Under the pieces are notes generated by a model. The model was not told where the DNA came from and did not search any database. It worked only from the letters and a program-made list of their open reading frames with translations. A stretch of DNA of 64,000 nt from NCEH01 sp043195195. GTDB taxonomy: Bacteria; Pseudomonadota; Alphaproteobacteria; Rhizobiales; Xanthobacteraceae. Of this stretch, positions 35,060 to 44,767 are shown in pieces; positions within the stretch are counted from its first letter, which is position 1, and every line of letters begins with the position of its first letter. The DNA lies in contig NZ_JBAFWT010000006.1 in NCBI RefSeq assembly GCF_043195195.1, positions 171,071-235,070 on the forward strand, in the 5' to 3' direction. A program made the position numbers and the translations under genes.

Positions 35060-36321
35060 GCGTGACGCGGACCACCCTCGACAACGGAATCACCGTCATC
35101 TCCGATCCCATGCCGCATCTCGGCACGGTGTCGCTCGGCATCTGGGTCGGGGCAGGGGCGCGGGACGAGCGGGAGGACGAGCACGGCATCTCCCATTTGC
35201 TCGAACACATGGCCTTCAAGGGCACGCGCCGCCGCTCGGCGCGCCGGATCGCGGAGGAGATCGAGCAGGTCGGCGGCGACATCAATGCCGCGACCTCCGT
35301 CGAGCACACCTCCTACAATGTCCGCGTGCTGGGCGAGGATCTGGGGCTGGGCCTCGACATCCTCGCCGATATCCTGACCGAGCCGGCCTTTGCCCCGGAA
35401 GAGCTGGTGCGCGAGCAGAATGTGATCGTCCAGGAAATCGGCGCGGTGCAGGATACCCCCGACGATCTCGTGTTCGACCTGTTTCAGGAGCGCGCCTTTC
35501 CCGATCAGGCCATCGGACGCTCCATCCTCGGCACGCCGGAAACGGTGCGCGGCTTCAATCCGGCCGGGCTTGGCACTTATCTCGCGCGCAGCTATCGCGG
35601 CCCGCGCATGGTGGTTTCCGCTTCCGGTGCGGTGGATCACGCACAATTGGTGCAAGAAGCCGCCCAGCGCCTTCGCTCCGTCGGTCCGGGACAAAAGCCA
35701 GCGACGCCACTTGCTGCCTATGGCGGCGGCACCGTGCTGACGCCGCGCGATCTGGAGCAGGTCCATATCGTGCTCGGCCTGGAGGGGCGCTCCTATACCG
35801 ATCCTGGCTATCACGCGCTGCAAGTGCTCACCAATGTGCTCGGCGGCGGCATGTCCTCGCGCCTGTTCCAGGAAGTGCGTGAATCCCGGGGCCTTTGCTA
35901 TTCCATCTATGCCTTCCACTGGGCCTATGCGGACACCGGCCTGTTCGGCGTCTATGCCGGCACCGATCTGGCTGATGTGGGCGAACTGACCGATGTGGTC
36001 ATCGACGAACTGATGGCCTTGTCGGAGGGCGCGAGCGAGGTCGAGGTCAGTCGGGCAAAGGCACAGATGAAGGTGGGCGTCCTCACGGCACAGGAAAGCT
36101 CCGGCGCACGGGCCGACCAGGCTGCACGACAGATCCTTGGTTTCGACCGGATCATCCCGGTCGAGGAGATCGTTGCGAAGATCGAGGCGGTCACCGTGGA
36201 CAGTGTTCGGGCCAGCGCCCGCGACCTGCTGGCCCACGCGCGCCCCACGCTTTCAGCCATCGGCCCCGGCAAAGGACTTGAACCCGCAGCGCGGGTGGTG
36301 GAACGTTTGGTGATGCGGTGA
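35056..36321 (+). CDS. M16 family zinc peptidase, mitochondrial-processing-peptidase-like
   Basis: This 421-residue inverzincin has the HxxEH motif at 47-51 (GISHLLEHMAFKGT) and the downstream Glu in GGDINAATSVEHTSYNVRV, so it should be catalytically active. The C-terminal half holds LGGGMSSRLFQEVRESRGLCYS. Alphaproteobacterial members resemble the beta subunit of mitochondrial processing peptidase. There is no signal peptide, suggesting a cytosolic role. It is coupled to thrC by a four-base overlap and followed by the GNAT gene after 33 bases. Confidence 0.95.
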   Translation: MSVTRTTLDNGITVISDPMPHLGTVSLGIWVGAGARDEREDEHGISHLLEHMAFKGTRRRSARRIAEEIEQVGGDINAATSVEHTSYNVRVLGEDLGLGLDILADILTEPAFAPEELVREQNVIVQEIGAVQDTPDDLVFDLFQERAFPDQAIGRSILGTPETVRGFNPAGLGTYLARSYRGPRMVVSASGAVDHAQLVQEAAQRLRSVGPGQKPATPLAAYGGGTVLTPRDLEQVHIVLGLEGRSYTDPGYHALQVLTNVLGGGMSSRLFQEVRESRGLCYSIYAFHWAYADTGLFGVYAGTDLADVGELTDVVIDELMALSEGASEVEVSRAKAQMKVGVLTAQESSGARADQAARQILGFDRIIPVEEIVAKIEAVTVDSVRASARDLLAHARPTLSAIGPGKGLEPAARVVERLVMR

Positions 36322-36354
36322 CGCGGGTCACCCCTCGCTCTGGCGGGATCGGGC

Positions 36355-37014
36355 ATGTGGCTGTTCAATTCTGTGTTTGAGCAAAGCGTCCTGCCCGCCA
36401 TCATGGGCGAGGGCGTTTATTTGCGTGTGCCGCAGATGCGCGATTTCGAAGCCTGGCAGGCGTTGCGCGAGGAAAGCCGCGCGTTTCTCACCCCCTGGGA
36501 GCCGCTCTGGCCCGCCGATGACCTGACCAAGGGCGCCTTCCGGCACCGCCTGCGCCGCTATGCCCGCGACATGCAGCGCGATGAAGCCTACCCGCTGTTC
36601 GTCTTCCGCACGGGCGACGATGTGCTTCTGGGTGGCCTGACCTTGTCCAATGTTCGGCGCGGTGTGTGTCAGGCAGCGAGCCTCGGCTATTGGATGGGCG
36701 CGCGATATGCGGGGCAGGGGTATATGACGGCGGCTGTCTCCGCGGTGGTTCCCGTGGCGTTCGATGTCCTGCACCTGCGCCGCATCGAAGCCGCGTGCAT
36801 GACCAACAACTCAGCTTCGATTAAGCTGCTTCAGCGGGTCGGATTCGTGCGCGAGGGCTATGCGCGGGAGTATCTCTGCATCAACGGCGTCTGGGAGGAC
36901 CATTTCCTCTTCGCGCGCCTGCGGAGCGACGTGGCGGGATTTGCCCCATTGCGGGCGATGGAGGTGGTTTCCCTGCGCCCGGTCGAGCCCACGGCGTCTC
37001 GCGTCCCGCGATAG
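36355..37014 (+). CDS. GNAT acetyltransferase, RimJ/RimL type
   Basis: The 219-residue GNAT protein shows VYLRVPQMRDFEAWQALREESRAFLTPWEP, acetyl-CoA binding YWMGARYAGQGYMTAAV, and RRIEAACMTNNSASIKLLQRVGFVREGYAREYLCINGVW, the RimJ pattern. It probably acetylates the N-terminus of a ribosomal or other protein. About 25 C-terminal residues beyond the domain are of unknown use. It forms the end of the thrC run. Confidence 0.9.
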   Translation: MWLFNSVFEQSVLPAIMGEGVYLRVPQMRDFEAWQALREESRAFLTPWEPLWPADDLTKGAFRHRLRRYARDMQRDEAYPLFVFRTGDDVLLGGLTLSNVRRGVCQAASLGYWMGARYAGQGYMTAAVSAVVPVAFDVLHLRRIEAACMTNNSASIKLLQRVGFVREGYAREYLCINGVWEDHFLFARLRSDVAGFAPLRAMEVVSLRPVEPTASRVPR

Positions 37015-37046
37015 GCAGAGCCTCGGGACGGGGCTGGAGAAATCCC

Positions 37047-39029
37047 TCAGTTGCCTGGAGCGCGAACGGGGGAGGGCTTGGCCAATTGTTCGATCACCGA
37101 CCGCACGGCGGCTTCGCCGGAGCCGCGCGCCCGCACGGCGTCCAGCAGCGGCTGTGCGGCGCCCGAGCGGCGAATCAGGCTTTGCGGGTCGATCATCACA
37201 TCGGGCCGGTTCCAGGCGCCCTGGACCAGGAACGGAAGATCGAACGCCAACTGATCGCCGCCCGAAGGAAGCATCAGAGCCGCCTTTCCGTGAAGATCCA
37301 ACTCGCGGAGCACCACAGAAACGGTTCCGCCCACGTTCACGCGGACCTGCTTCGCCTCTAGCCGTCCCTCATCCACGAAGGCCATGCCCTTGGAGATCGA
37401 GAATTTGGCGGCCAGCGAATCGTAGGCGGTGCGGCCGCCACGCATCTCGCCGCCGCCCGCGGACAGCGGTCGCTGCTCGATGCGCTTGAGCACCTGGGCC
37501 ACATCTAGGCCCACGACTGCACCGGCCTTGCCGGACAATGCCACCTGACCCTGAAGGCTCTGCGCCACTTCGAAGATGCTGTTGCCCGATCCTTCCAGCA
37601 GCAATTGGAGGTCGCCCTTGCCTTCGAGCTTGCGCAGGCCGGCGAGATCGTCGAGCGCCTGGTCCAGGGCGACGTCCTTTGCATCACCTTCCAAATGCAC
37701 GAGAACACCCGACGCGGCGTCAGGGCGCGGCGCTAAGGCCAGCGACGCCCGCACCGAGCCTCCCCAGGCTTGTACATTACCAAGAGCCAGCACCAGCCGG
37801 CCGGCCCGCAAGGTGGCGCTGGTGGCGACACGCTCAAAGGTGCGATCCTCGGTCCGCACGGTTCCCGCGGACAGGCGCAGATCCACGTCCACCGCCTTCA
37901 ATCCCTCAGTGGAAAGCGCACCGTGGTCCCAATTGCTCCCGCTGTCGTCGGTGAGGATCAGCCGTCCATAAGGCGTGATGTTCAAGGCATCGGCGGCGAA
38001 AGTTCCCTGGATCGAGGGACGAGGGCCGTCGAGCTTGATCGAAAGGGCGCCGTCGCTGCGATTGCCGTCCAGTTCCGCATTCGCCGGCGTGAGCGAAATT
38101 TCGTTGCGATTTGCCGAGACTTTGCCGGAGAACGAAAAATGCCCGAAGCCTCCCGAGGTCGGAGCCGGAAATTCGACCCAATCGAGAAGACCGCGCAGCG
38201 CGCTGGTTTCCCCCGAGGCATCACCCAACAGTGTGGGCGAGGAACCGCCGGCCGCAAGGCCGCGAAACCTGACCCAGGACGAGTCGGTCGACAGGTCGAG
38301 GCGACTTTCACTACCGCGGCCAGCAAGGAAGGCGGCCGCGTCGGCAATCGCGATGCGCCCGTCGACCTGACGGTCGCGCCATGTGAATGCGAGGGTCGCG
38401 GCCAACGCATTGCCGCCGGACGAGCGCTCCAGCGATACATCGATATCGCTGATCAATTCCTGCGTTAGACCTTCACGACTGCGCATGGCGATGGTGCCGC
38501 CGCGCAGGCGCAGCTCCGGTACATCGTCCCCCCCGACCAGCGGAGACAGGCTGAACGAACTTGGGATCCGTTTTCCCGTCACCAACAGGGTGGGACGAAG
38601 CAGTGTAATATCGGCCACTTCCATCCGGCCCAAAAGCAAAGGCAGGATACGCAACCGGGCGACCGCGCCCTCGGCATCGAAGGTGGCGCCGTCGTCCAAT
38701 GAAACCGTGAATTTGCCGAGAATCAGACGCGGCGAGGGCAGCAGGGCCACGCCCGGCTCGCCGCTGCTGACATCACCCTCCGCGATGTGTGCCACCCGGC
38801 CGGTGGCACGCAACAGAGCATCGCTCGCGAGACGACGCACCTCGGTCGAGGGTAGCAGAGCGGGAACCAGAACCATTGCTGCGACGCATGCCGCCGCGAG
38901 CACACATGCGGTCGCGGCCAGAATCAACATCACCCGACGGGCCGTTGCGCCGAAATTCACCACGTAATCATCCGGTCTTTCGGGTTTGGGACTGGGCTCG
39001 TGCCGCACCGAGCCGGAAGCTTCTATCAT
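37047..39029 (-). CDS. AsmA family protein
   Basis: The 660-residue protein has one N-terminal transmembrane helix (about 33-57, RVMLILAATACVLAAACVAAMVLV) and a long periplasmic part. It starts with GRVAHIAEGDVSS..LLPSPRLILGKFTVS, the AsmA N-terminal domain. The C-terminal conserved region is LQGQVALSGKAGAVVGLDVAQVLKRIEQRP and LVQGAWNRPDVMIDPQSL. AsmA-like proteins form beta-groove lipid bridges between inner and outer membranes. ATG 39029 follows GGGAGA. It is divergent from the acetoacetyl-CoA synthetase gene. Confidence 0.92.
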   Translation of the reverse strand: MIEASGSVRHEPSPKPERPDDYVVNFGATARRVMLILAATACVLAAACVAAMVLVPALLPSTEVRRLASDALLRATGRVAHIAEGDVSSGEPGVALLPSPRLILGKFTVSLDDGATFDAEGAVARLRILPLLLGRMEVADITLLRPTLLVTGKRIPSSFSLSPLVGGDDVPELRLRGGTIAMRSREGLTQELISDIDVSLERSSGGNALAATLAFTWRDRQVDGRIAIADAAAFLAGRGSESRLDLSTDSSWVRFRGLAAGGSSPTLLGDASGETSALRGLLDWVEFPAPTSGGFGHFSFSGKVSANRNEISLTPANAELDGNRSDGALSIKLDGPRPSIQGTFAADALNITPYGRLILTDDSGSNWDHGALSTEGLKAVDVDLRLSAGTVRTEDRTFERVATSATLRAGRLVLALGNVQAWGGSVRASLALAPRPDAASGVLVHLEGDAKDVALDQALDDLAGLRKLEGKGDLQLLLEGSGNSIFEVAQSLQGQVALSGKAGAVVGLDVAQVLKRIEQRPLSAGGGEMRGGRTAYDSLAAKFSISKGMAFVDEGRLEAKQVRVNVGGTVSVVLRELDLHGKAALMLPSGGDQLAFDLPFLVQGAWNRPDVMIDPQSLIRRSGAAQPLLDAVRARGSGEAAVRSVIEQLAKPSPVRAPGN

Positions 39030-39182
39030 TTCTCCCGAGTGGCGGGGACATTCTTCGCGGTCTGTGTCGGTTTGATGGCTGCACCTCTGCGATCGACCGC
39101 TAGCAGGCAGCCTATCCAGGGGTTATGTCTTAGCCAGCACCGCAGCGCCGTGGCACGCGGCGGGAAAGTCAGGGAGGGCCTC

Positions 39183-41144
39183 GTGACTCAAAGGGAACAC
39201 ATGCTGTGGAAACCGGATGCCGAGCGGGTCGCTCGCACCCATGTCACCGCCCTCATTGGCGCGGTGAACAGCAAGCACAGTCAGGCACTTGGCTCTTATG
39301 CCGATCTGCACGCCTGGAGCATCGCCAATCCGGCCGAGTTCTGGGACATGGTGTGGGACGACTGCGCCATCATCGGTGACAAGGGGCACGAGCGGCTCGT
39401 GAACGGCGAAAAGATGCCGGGCGCTCAGTTCTTTCCCGACGCGAAGTTGAATTTTGCTGAAAACCTTCTGCGCACACGCGGAAGCGAGACCGCGATCGTA
39501 TTCCGCGGAGAGGACAAGGTGCAGAAGCGCCTGAGCTTCGATGAACTCTATGCGCTGACCGCACGCATCCAACAGGCACTGAAGGCAGAGGGCGTCGGGG
39601 TCGGCGACCGGATCGCGGCGATGATGCCGAATATGCCCGAAACCGTCGCAATCATGCTGGCGGCAACCTCGCTCGGTGCGATCTTCTCTTCCTGTTCGCC
39701 CGATTTCGGCGAGCGCGGCGTGCTTGACCGGTTCGGCCAGATCGAACCAAAGGTGTTCTTCGCCTGCGACGGTTATTGGTACAATGGCAAGCGCGTCGAT
39801 ATCGGCGACAAGCTGATCCAGGTGGCGGCGGGATTGCCCTCGGCCCAGAAGGTGGTCATCGTCCCCTATCTGGAATGTGCCGAGGAGGTCGCGGCGAAGC
39901 TGCCGCGCGCCACGACCCTCCCTGCGTTCATCGCCCCCTTCGCCGAGGGTGAGGTGACGTTTGAGCGCGTGCCGTTCAACCAGCCGCTCTATATCGCCTT
40001 TTCCTCCGGCACTACCGGCGTACCCAAGTGCATCGTCCACGGGGTGGGCGGTACGCTGCTGCAGCATCTCAAGGAACACCGCTACCAGTGCGATCTGAAC
40101 GCCGGCGACCGGATGTTCTACTTCAGCACCTGCGGGTGGATGATGTGGAATTGGCTTGTGTCGGGCCTCGGCATCGGCGCCACCCTATGCCTGTTCGACG
40201 GCTCGCCGTTCGCCCCGAATCCGCAAGTTCTGTTCGATTATGCGCAGGCCGAAAAGTTCACCTTGTTCGGTACCTCAGCGAAATACATCGATTCCCTGCA
40301 CAAGGAAGGCGTGCGGCCATGTGAGACGCACGATCTGTCCTCTGTTCGCCTGATCACCTCGACCGGCTCGCCGCTGGCCCCGGAGGGCTTCGAATACGTC
40401 TACGACGCCATCAAGAAGGACGTGCACCTCGCGTCCATCTCCGGCGGCACGGATATCATCTCCTGCTTCGTGCTCGGCGATCCCACCTCTCCGGTTTGGG
40501 CAGGGGAAATCCAGGCGGCCGGCCTCGGCATGGCCGTGGACGTGTGGTCGGAGGACGGCGTTCCGGTGCGCCAGGAACGGGGCGAACTGGTCTGCACCAA
40601 GCCCTTCCCCTCGATGCCCGTGAAGTTCTGGAACGATCCGGACGGGGCAAAGTATCACGCAGCCTATTTCGATCGCTTCCCCAACATCTGGTGCCATGGC
40701 GACTTTGCCATGTGGACCGAGCATGGCGGCATCATCATCCTCGGCCGCTCCGACGCGACCCTCAATCCGCAGGGCGTTAGAATCGGCACCGCCGAGATCT
40801 ATGCCCAGGTGGAGCAGGTCCCCGAGGTGATGGAATCCGTCGCCATCGGCCAGGACTGGGACAATGACGTTCGCGTCGTCCTGTTCGTCCGGCTGCGGGA
40901 CGGCCTCAAGCTGGACGACGCCCTTATCAGCCGCATCAAGGGGCAGATCCGCACCGGCGCGAGCCCACGTCACGTTCCGGCCAAGGTGGTGCAGGTGGAT
41001 GACATCCCCCGCACGCGCTCCGGCAAGATCACCGAACTGGCCGTGCGCGAGATCGTCCATGGCCGGCCGGTGAAGAACACCGATGCCCTGGCCAATCCCG
41101 AGGCCCTGTTCCAGTATCAGGATCTCTTGAGCCTGCGGAGCTGA
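39183..41144 (+). CDS. Acetoacetyl-CoA synthetase (acetoacetate-CoA ligase)
   Basis: A 653-residue adenylate-forming enzyme activating acetoacetate, for ketone body or PHB-derived carbon. It has the ACS N-terminal cap (LWKPDAERV, AEFWDMVWDDCAI), the P-loop FSSGTTGVPKCIVHG, STCGWMMWNWLVSGLG, GRSDATLNPQGVRIGTAEIY and catalytic lysine region RTRSGKITELAVREI. The GTG at 39183 follows GGAGG by five bases; an ATG at 39201 with AGGGA is nearly as good. With two phasins in the window it fits a PHB-cycling organism. Confidence 0.93.
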   Translation: MTQREHMLWKPDAERVARTHVTALIGAVNSKHSQALGSYADLHAWSIANPAEFWDMVWDDCAIIGDKGHERLVNGEKMPGAQFFPDAKLNFAENLLRTRGSETAIVFRGEDKVQKRLSFDELYALTARIQQALKAEGVGVGDRIAAMMPNMPETVAIMLAATSLGAIFSSCSPDFGERGVLDRFGQIEPKVFFACDGYWYNGKRVDIGDKLIQVAAGLPSAQKVVIVPYLECAEEVAAKLPRATTLPAFIAPFAEGEVTFERVPFNQPLYIAFSSGTTGVPKCIVHGVGGTLLQHLKEHRYQCDLNAGDRMFYFSTCGWMMWNWLVSGLGIGATLCLFDGSPFAPNPQVLFDYAQAEKFTLFGTSAKYIDSLHKEGVRPCETHDLSSVRLITSTGSPLAPEGFEYVYDAIKKDVHLASISGGTDIISCFVLGDPTSPVWAGEIQAAGLGMAVDVWSEDGVPVRQERGELVCTKPFPSMPVKFWNDPDGAKYHAAYFDRFPNIWCHGDFAMWTEHGGIIILGRSDATLNPQGVRIGTAEIYAQVEQVPEVMESVAIGQDWDNDVRVVLFVRLRDGLKLDDALISRIKGQIRTGASPRHVPAKVVQVDDIPRTRSGKITELAVREIVHGRPVKNTDALANPEALFQYQDLLSLRS

Positions 41145-41151
41145 ATGAGAC

Positions 41152-41181
41152 GCGTACCGCGGGAGATGGCCTGCGGTACGC
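41152..41181. terminator. Hairpin between convergent acetoacetyl-CoA synthetase and iron permease genes
   Basis: A perfect 9-bp stem GCGTACCGC / GCGGTACGC encloses a 12-base loop. No strong T-tract follows on either strand, so termination is probable by position rather than by form. Confidence 0.5.
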
Positions 41182-41204
41182 CTTCCCTCCGAGTTTGCCC
41201 GTGC

Positions 41205-42938
41205 TCAGCAATTCTCCGACACCGGGCTCCTTCGTCCCGACCCCGGCGTCGCAGCGCGCGACACGCGCGCCAGCAGGATGACCGGCAGCAGACCCACGAG
41301 CACGATCAGCAGGGCCGCGAGTGCCCCATCCTCATAGGTGCTGCGCGCAGCTTCCGCATAGATGTGCGTCGCCAGGGTTTCGACGCCCAAGGGTCGCAGC
41401 AGCAGCGTTGCGGGCAATTCCTTCATTCCGTCCACGAACACCATCAGCGCAGCCGTTGCCAGCGCCGGCCGCAGCAGGGGCAAGTGGATGCGACGGACCG
41501 TTCGCTGCTGGGTACACCCGAGGCTACGGGCCGCCATGTCCAGATGCACGGAAAGCTTTGAATAGCCAGCTTCCAAGCCGCCGATCGGAATGGTCAGGAA
41601 GCGGATGGCATAAGCGATCACGAGAGCCGCGCCCGAGCCCGAGATCAGCAGTCCGGTCGAAATCCCGAACATTGCGTTCGCGGCGTGATTGATCGCATTG
41701 TCGAAACCCGCGAGCGGTGTCAAAAGGCCGATCGCCAGAACCGTCCCCGGCACCGCATAACCGAGGCTGCCGATGCGGGCGAACCACATGGCGAGGGGGG
41801 AGCGGGTCAGGCGCTGGGCCATGGCCACGACCGCACCGAGGCCAAGCGCCACCACCGTGCCGGCCAGCGCAAGCATCGCGCTGTTGCGCATCTCGGTCAG
41901 GATGCCACCGGAGATGCCACTGAATTCGATGCGCTGGGCGGCCGCGGTGGCGAGATGCAGCACCGGGATCACGAAGCCCAGCAGGATCGGCAGGCAGCAG
42001 AGGACGGTTGCGGCCAAGCCCGCGCCGCCCGTCAAGCGAAGCGGTGATTGCGGACGGGTGGAGCCGGTGGCCACATAGCGCGCGCCCTTGCGCGCCCAGC
42101 GCTCGGTCAGAATGACCCCGAGGACGAGAACCAGCATCACCAGAGCGATCTGCGCCGCGCCAGGCAGGTTCGCACGATTGACCCATGTGGTGTAGATGGA
42201 CACGGTGAGGGTACGCATGCCGAGGAATTCGGACGCACCGATATCCCCGAGGACTTCCAGTAGCACCAATGTGACGCCGGCCACGATGGCCGGGCGGGCC
42301 AGCGGCAGCGCGACGCGCAGGATCGTACGCATCCGGCCTGCGCCGAGCGTGCGCGCGACTTCCAGCGCCGCCGCTGACTGCACGATGAAGCTCGCCCGCG
42401 TCGAGAAATAGACATAGGGGTAGAGCACGCAACTCAGAACGAAAATGCAGCCGCCCACCGAGCGCACGTCGGGCAGGTGGAGGCCGCGGGGGCTGGAAAT
42501 CCCCAGTATCCATCGGATCGTGCCCTGTACCGGCCCGAGCGGGTGCAGGACATCGAGATAGGAATAGGCGACGATATAGCTTGGCACCGCGAGCGGCAGC
42601 AGAAGGGCCCAGTCGAGAAGCCGGCGGCCGGGAAAATCGCAAGTCGTAACCAGCCATGCGCAGGGCACCGCCATGAGCGTGGTTGCTAACCCCACCCCCA
42701 CCAGCAGGGTCAGGGTCTGCCCGATGGCAAACGGCAACACCGACTCGATGAGGTGCGGCCACAGATCGCCGGAACCCTGCGCCGCGATCTCCACGAGCGC
42801 CACCACCGGCAGAAGCACGAACCCCGCGACCACGCCCGCCCCGATGAGCAACCGGGACACTTTGATGGTGCCCGGCATTGCAGAGGGGTTATGGCGGGGC
42901 ACGGCTCCCGGATTCTGCTCGAAAGTGGCGTCGCTCAC
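41205..42938 (-). CDS. Fe(III) ABC transporter permease, fused double domain (FbpB/AfuB type)
   Basis: The 577-residue membrane protein has two repeated permease halves, each with an EAA-like loop: AAALEVARTLGAGRMRTILRVALPLARPA near 200 and LDMAARSLGCTQQRTVRRIHLPLLRPA near 485. That is the layout of FbpB, AfuB and SfuB ferric permeases. It lies 12 bases after the binding-protein gene on the same strand. The GTG start at 42938 matches reading MSDATFEQNPG. No ATPase gene (FbpC) lies next to it in this window. Confidence 0.9.
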   Translation of the reverse strand: MSDATFEQNPGAVPRHNPSAMPGTIKVSRLLIGAGVVAGFVLLPVVALVEIAAQGSGDLWPHLIESVLPFAIGQTLTLLVGVGLATTLMAVPCAWLVTTCDFPGRRLLDWALLLPLAVPSYIVAYSYLDVLHPLGPVQGTIRWILGISSPRGLHLPDVRSVGGCIFVLSCVLYPYVYFSTRASFIVQSAAALEVARTLGAGRMRTILRVALPLARPAIVAGVTLVLLEVLGDIGASEFLGMRTLTVSIYTTWVNRANLPGAAQIALVMLVLVLGVILTERWARKGARYVATGSTRPQSPLRLTGGAGLAATVLCCLPILLGFVIPVLHLATAAAQRIEFSGISGGILTEMRNSAMLALAGTVVALGLGAVVAMAQRLTRSPLAMWFARIGSLGYAVPGTVLAIGLLTPLAGFDNAINHAANAMFGISTGLLISGSGAALVIAYAIRFLTIPIGGLEAGYSKLSVHLDMAARSLGCTQQRTVRRIHLPLLRPALATAALMVFVDGMKELPATLLLRPLGVETLATHIYAEAARSTYEDGALAALLIVLVGLLPVILLARVSRAATPGSGRRSPVSENC

Positions 42939-42950
42939 GGTGAGTATCGA

Positions 42951-43988
42951 TCAGTTGTCGAAACCGACTTTGTCGATCAGTTCGCTCGCCTTCTTGCGCG
43001 CCTTGGCAATGTCCACCAGGGAGATCGGATCGACCTTCAGAGGTCCGAGTTCGGCGATGATGGGATCGACCTTCGCGCCAGCGAGGATCGGATACTCCAT
43101 GTTCTGCTGGGCGTAGATGTGCTGCATGTCGGGCGAGACAGCGAACTCCAGCAGCTTGATCGCATTGCCCTTATTGGGTGCGTTCTTGGCCACCGCGGCG
43201 CCGGAGACATTCACATGGGTGCCGCCACCCTCGAAGGTCGGAAGCACCACGTCGATGCCGTCGCCCCACTTCTTCTGCTCCGGACCGCCCTTGCCCGAGC
43301 GCATGAGGCCGACATAATAGGAATTGCCGACCGCGATGTCGCAGATGCCGCCAAGGATGTCGCGTGCACCTTCGCGATCGCCGCCGGTAGCCTTGCGGGC
43401 GAGATTAGCCTTGAGGCCACGCAACCATTCCTCGGTCTTCGCCTCGCCATGATGCACGATATAGGCAGCGGTCAGCGCGACATTGTAGGGATGCTGACCT
43501 GAACGAATGCAGATCTTGCCCTTCCATTTGGGATCGGCGAGGTCCTCGTAATGGAAATCGGTGAGCTTGGGCTCGTCCTTCGCCTCATAGACAAGGCGCG
43601 CGCGCATGGACAGCGCGTACCAATTCCCGGCGGGATCGCGCAGGTTCGCAGGCACTGCTGCCTTAAGGGCGGCAGTCTCGACCGGCTGGGTGACGCCCGC
43701 GTCCACCACATCGAGAAGATTGCCCACGTCCACGGTCATCAGAACGTCAGCGGGGGAGGCGGCACCTTCCGCTTTCACACGCTCTGCCAGGCCGTCCTTC
43801 ACGAAGACGCTGTTGACGGTAATGCCGGTCGCCTTGGTGAAGGCCTCGAAAAGGGGTGCGGAGAGCCCAGGCTCGCGGGTGGTATAGACATTCACCACTT
43901 CTTCGGCAGCGGCGGGGGCAGAGGAGAACATTGCCCAGCCACAGGCTGCAAGCAGGAGATGGGACCGGATATTCCTCGACATGGACAT
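42951..43988 (-). CDS. Fe(III) ABC transporter periplasmic binding protein (FbpA/FutA type)
   Basis: A 345-residue secreted protein. The signal peptide spans residues 1-28 (LLLAACGWAMFSSAPAAA-EE). The mature part has VVNVYTTREPGLSAPLFEAFTKATGI, DVLMTVDVGNLLDV, GKICIRSGQHPYNVALTAAYIVHHGE and GNSYYVGLMRSG, where the paired tyrosines are the typical ferric ligands. Upstream at 44092 is an Irr-type box. The start at 43988 follows GGTGAGG; an ATG two codons in is equivalent. Confidence 0.93.
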   Translation of the reverse strand: MSMSRNIRSHLLLAACGWAMFSSAPAAAEEVVNVYTTREPGLSAPLFEAFTKATGITVNSVFVKDGLAERVKAEGAASPADVLMTVDVGNLLDVVDAGVTQPVETAALKAAVPANLRDPAGNWYALSMRARLVYEAKDEPKLTDFHYEDLADPKWKGKICIRSGQHPYNVALTAAYIVHHGEAKTEEWLRGLKANLARKATGGDREGARDILGGICDIAVGNSYYVGLMRSGKGGPEQKKWGDGIDVVLPTFEGGGTHVNVSGAAVAKNAPNKGNAIKLLEFAVSPDMQHIYAQQNMEYPILAGAKVDPIIAELGPLKVDPISLVDIAKARKKASELIDKVGFDN

Positions 43989-44091
43989 GCCTCACCAAGC
44001 GGATGCGACGGCACATCAGCCGCCAAGCCCTGCTTGACCGCTAACGCAGCGAGAGGCGCGTCGTCAACGAAAGAGCGTGTGAGGACAAAAG

Positions 44092-44109
44092 GTTAGAGCA
44101 TATCTAAAG
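44092..44109 (-). promoter_or_regulatory. ICE/Irr-type box upstream of the Fe(III) transporter
   Basis: GTTAGAGCATATCTAAAG holds the arms TTAGA-N5-TCTAA, about 104 bases before the binding-protein start. Arms and spacing match the two boxes at bfr and bfd and the rhizobial iron control element. Confidence 0.6.
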
Positions 44110-44133
44110 AAGACTTTGCATTCGCTCAAAAGA

Positions 44134-44161
44134 AAAAACCCGGCGCGATGGCCGGGTTTTT
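44134..44161 (-). terminator. Intrinsic terminator of bfr
   Basis: An 11-bp stem AAAAACCCGGC-GCGATG-GCCGGGTTTTT supplies a T-tract on the minus strand just past the bfr stop at 44183. Confidence 0.9.
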
Positions 44162-44182
44162 CCAAAATAGGAAGAATAGAAT

Positions 44183-44665
44183 TCAGTGGTCTTCAAGTTC
44201 GCCGATGTGATGCTGCGCATAGAGCGGCAGACCGAGCTTCGCCACCAGGTCAAGCTGCGTTTCGAGGAAGTCAATATGACCTTCCTCATCCGTCATCAAC
44301 TCTTCGAAGAGGTCGCGGCTCGGAAAATCCTTGACCGAATGACAATAGGCGGCCGCTTCCTGATACAGCGCGCGCGCCTCCTGTTCGGCAGCCAAGTCGG
44401 CGTCGAGGATTTCCTTCACATCCTGGCCGATGCGCAGGGGATCCAGAACCTGGAGGTTCGGGAAACCGTCGAGGAACAGAATCCGGTCGACGAATTTGTC
44501 AGCGTGTACCATCTCCTCGATGGACTCGGCACGCCACTTCTTTGCGAGCGCCTTGTAGCCCCAATTGTCGAGCATACGGTAGTGCAACCAGTACTGATTG
44601 ATCGCGGTGAGTTCCGAACGAAGGCCTCGGTTAAGATACTCGATGACCTTGGCATCACCCTTCAT
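44183..44665 (-). CDS. bfr: Bacterioferritin
   Basis: The 160-residue iron-storage subunit has ferroxidase ligands E18, E51 and H54 and the haem ligand M52, all in place in the sequence (RSELTAINQYW, AESIEEMVHADKF), with EEGHIDFLETQL supplying the last Glu and His. Twenty-four subunits form a shell holding ferric mineral. The ATG at 44665 follows AGGAG by eight bases. An ICE box sits 52 bases upstream of the start, fitting Irr repression during iron lack. bfd lies just upstream on the same strand. Confidence 0.97.
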   Translation of the reverse strand: MKGDAKVIEYLNRGLRSELTAINQYWLHYRMLDNWGYKALAKKWRAESIEEMVHADKFVDRILFLDGFPNLQVLDPLRIGQDVKEILDADLAAEQEARALYQEAAAYCHSVKDFPSRDLFEELMTDEEGHIDFLETQLDLVAKLGLPLYAQHHIGELEDH

Positions 44666-44716
44666 GTCCACAACTCCTAAAATCGGCACCGCGCGGCCGT
44701 CTCGCTGGAAGTATAG

Positions 44717-44734
44717 TTAGAGAAATTCTAAACT
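44717..44734 (-). promoter_or_regulatory. ICE/Irr-type box upstream of bfr
   Basis: GTTAGAGAAATTCTAAAC has the arms TTAGA-N5-TCTAA. It lies between bfd and bfr, 52 bases before the bfr start, inside an AT-rich stretch. It is the closest of the three to the rhizobial consensus TTTAGAA-N3-TTCTAAA. Confidence 0.7.
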
Positions 44735-44767
44735 AAGAGCCAAAGAACCGCAACTCCGGAGTTTCCC

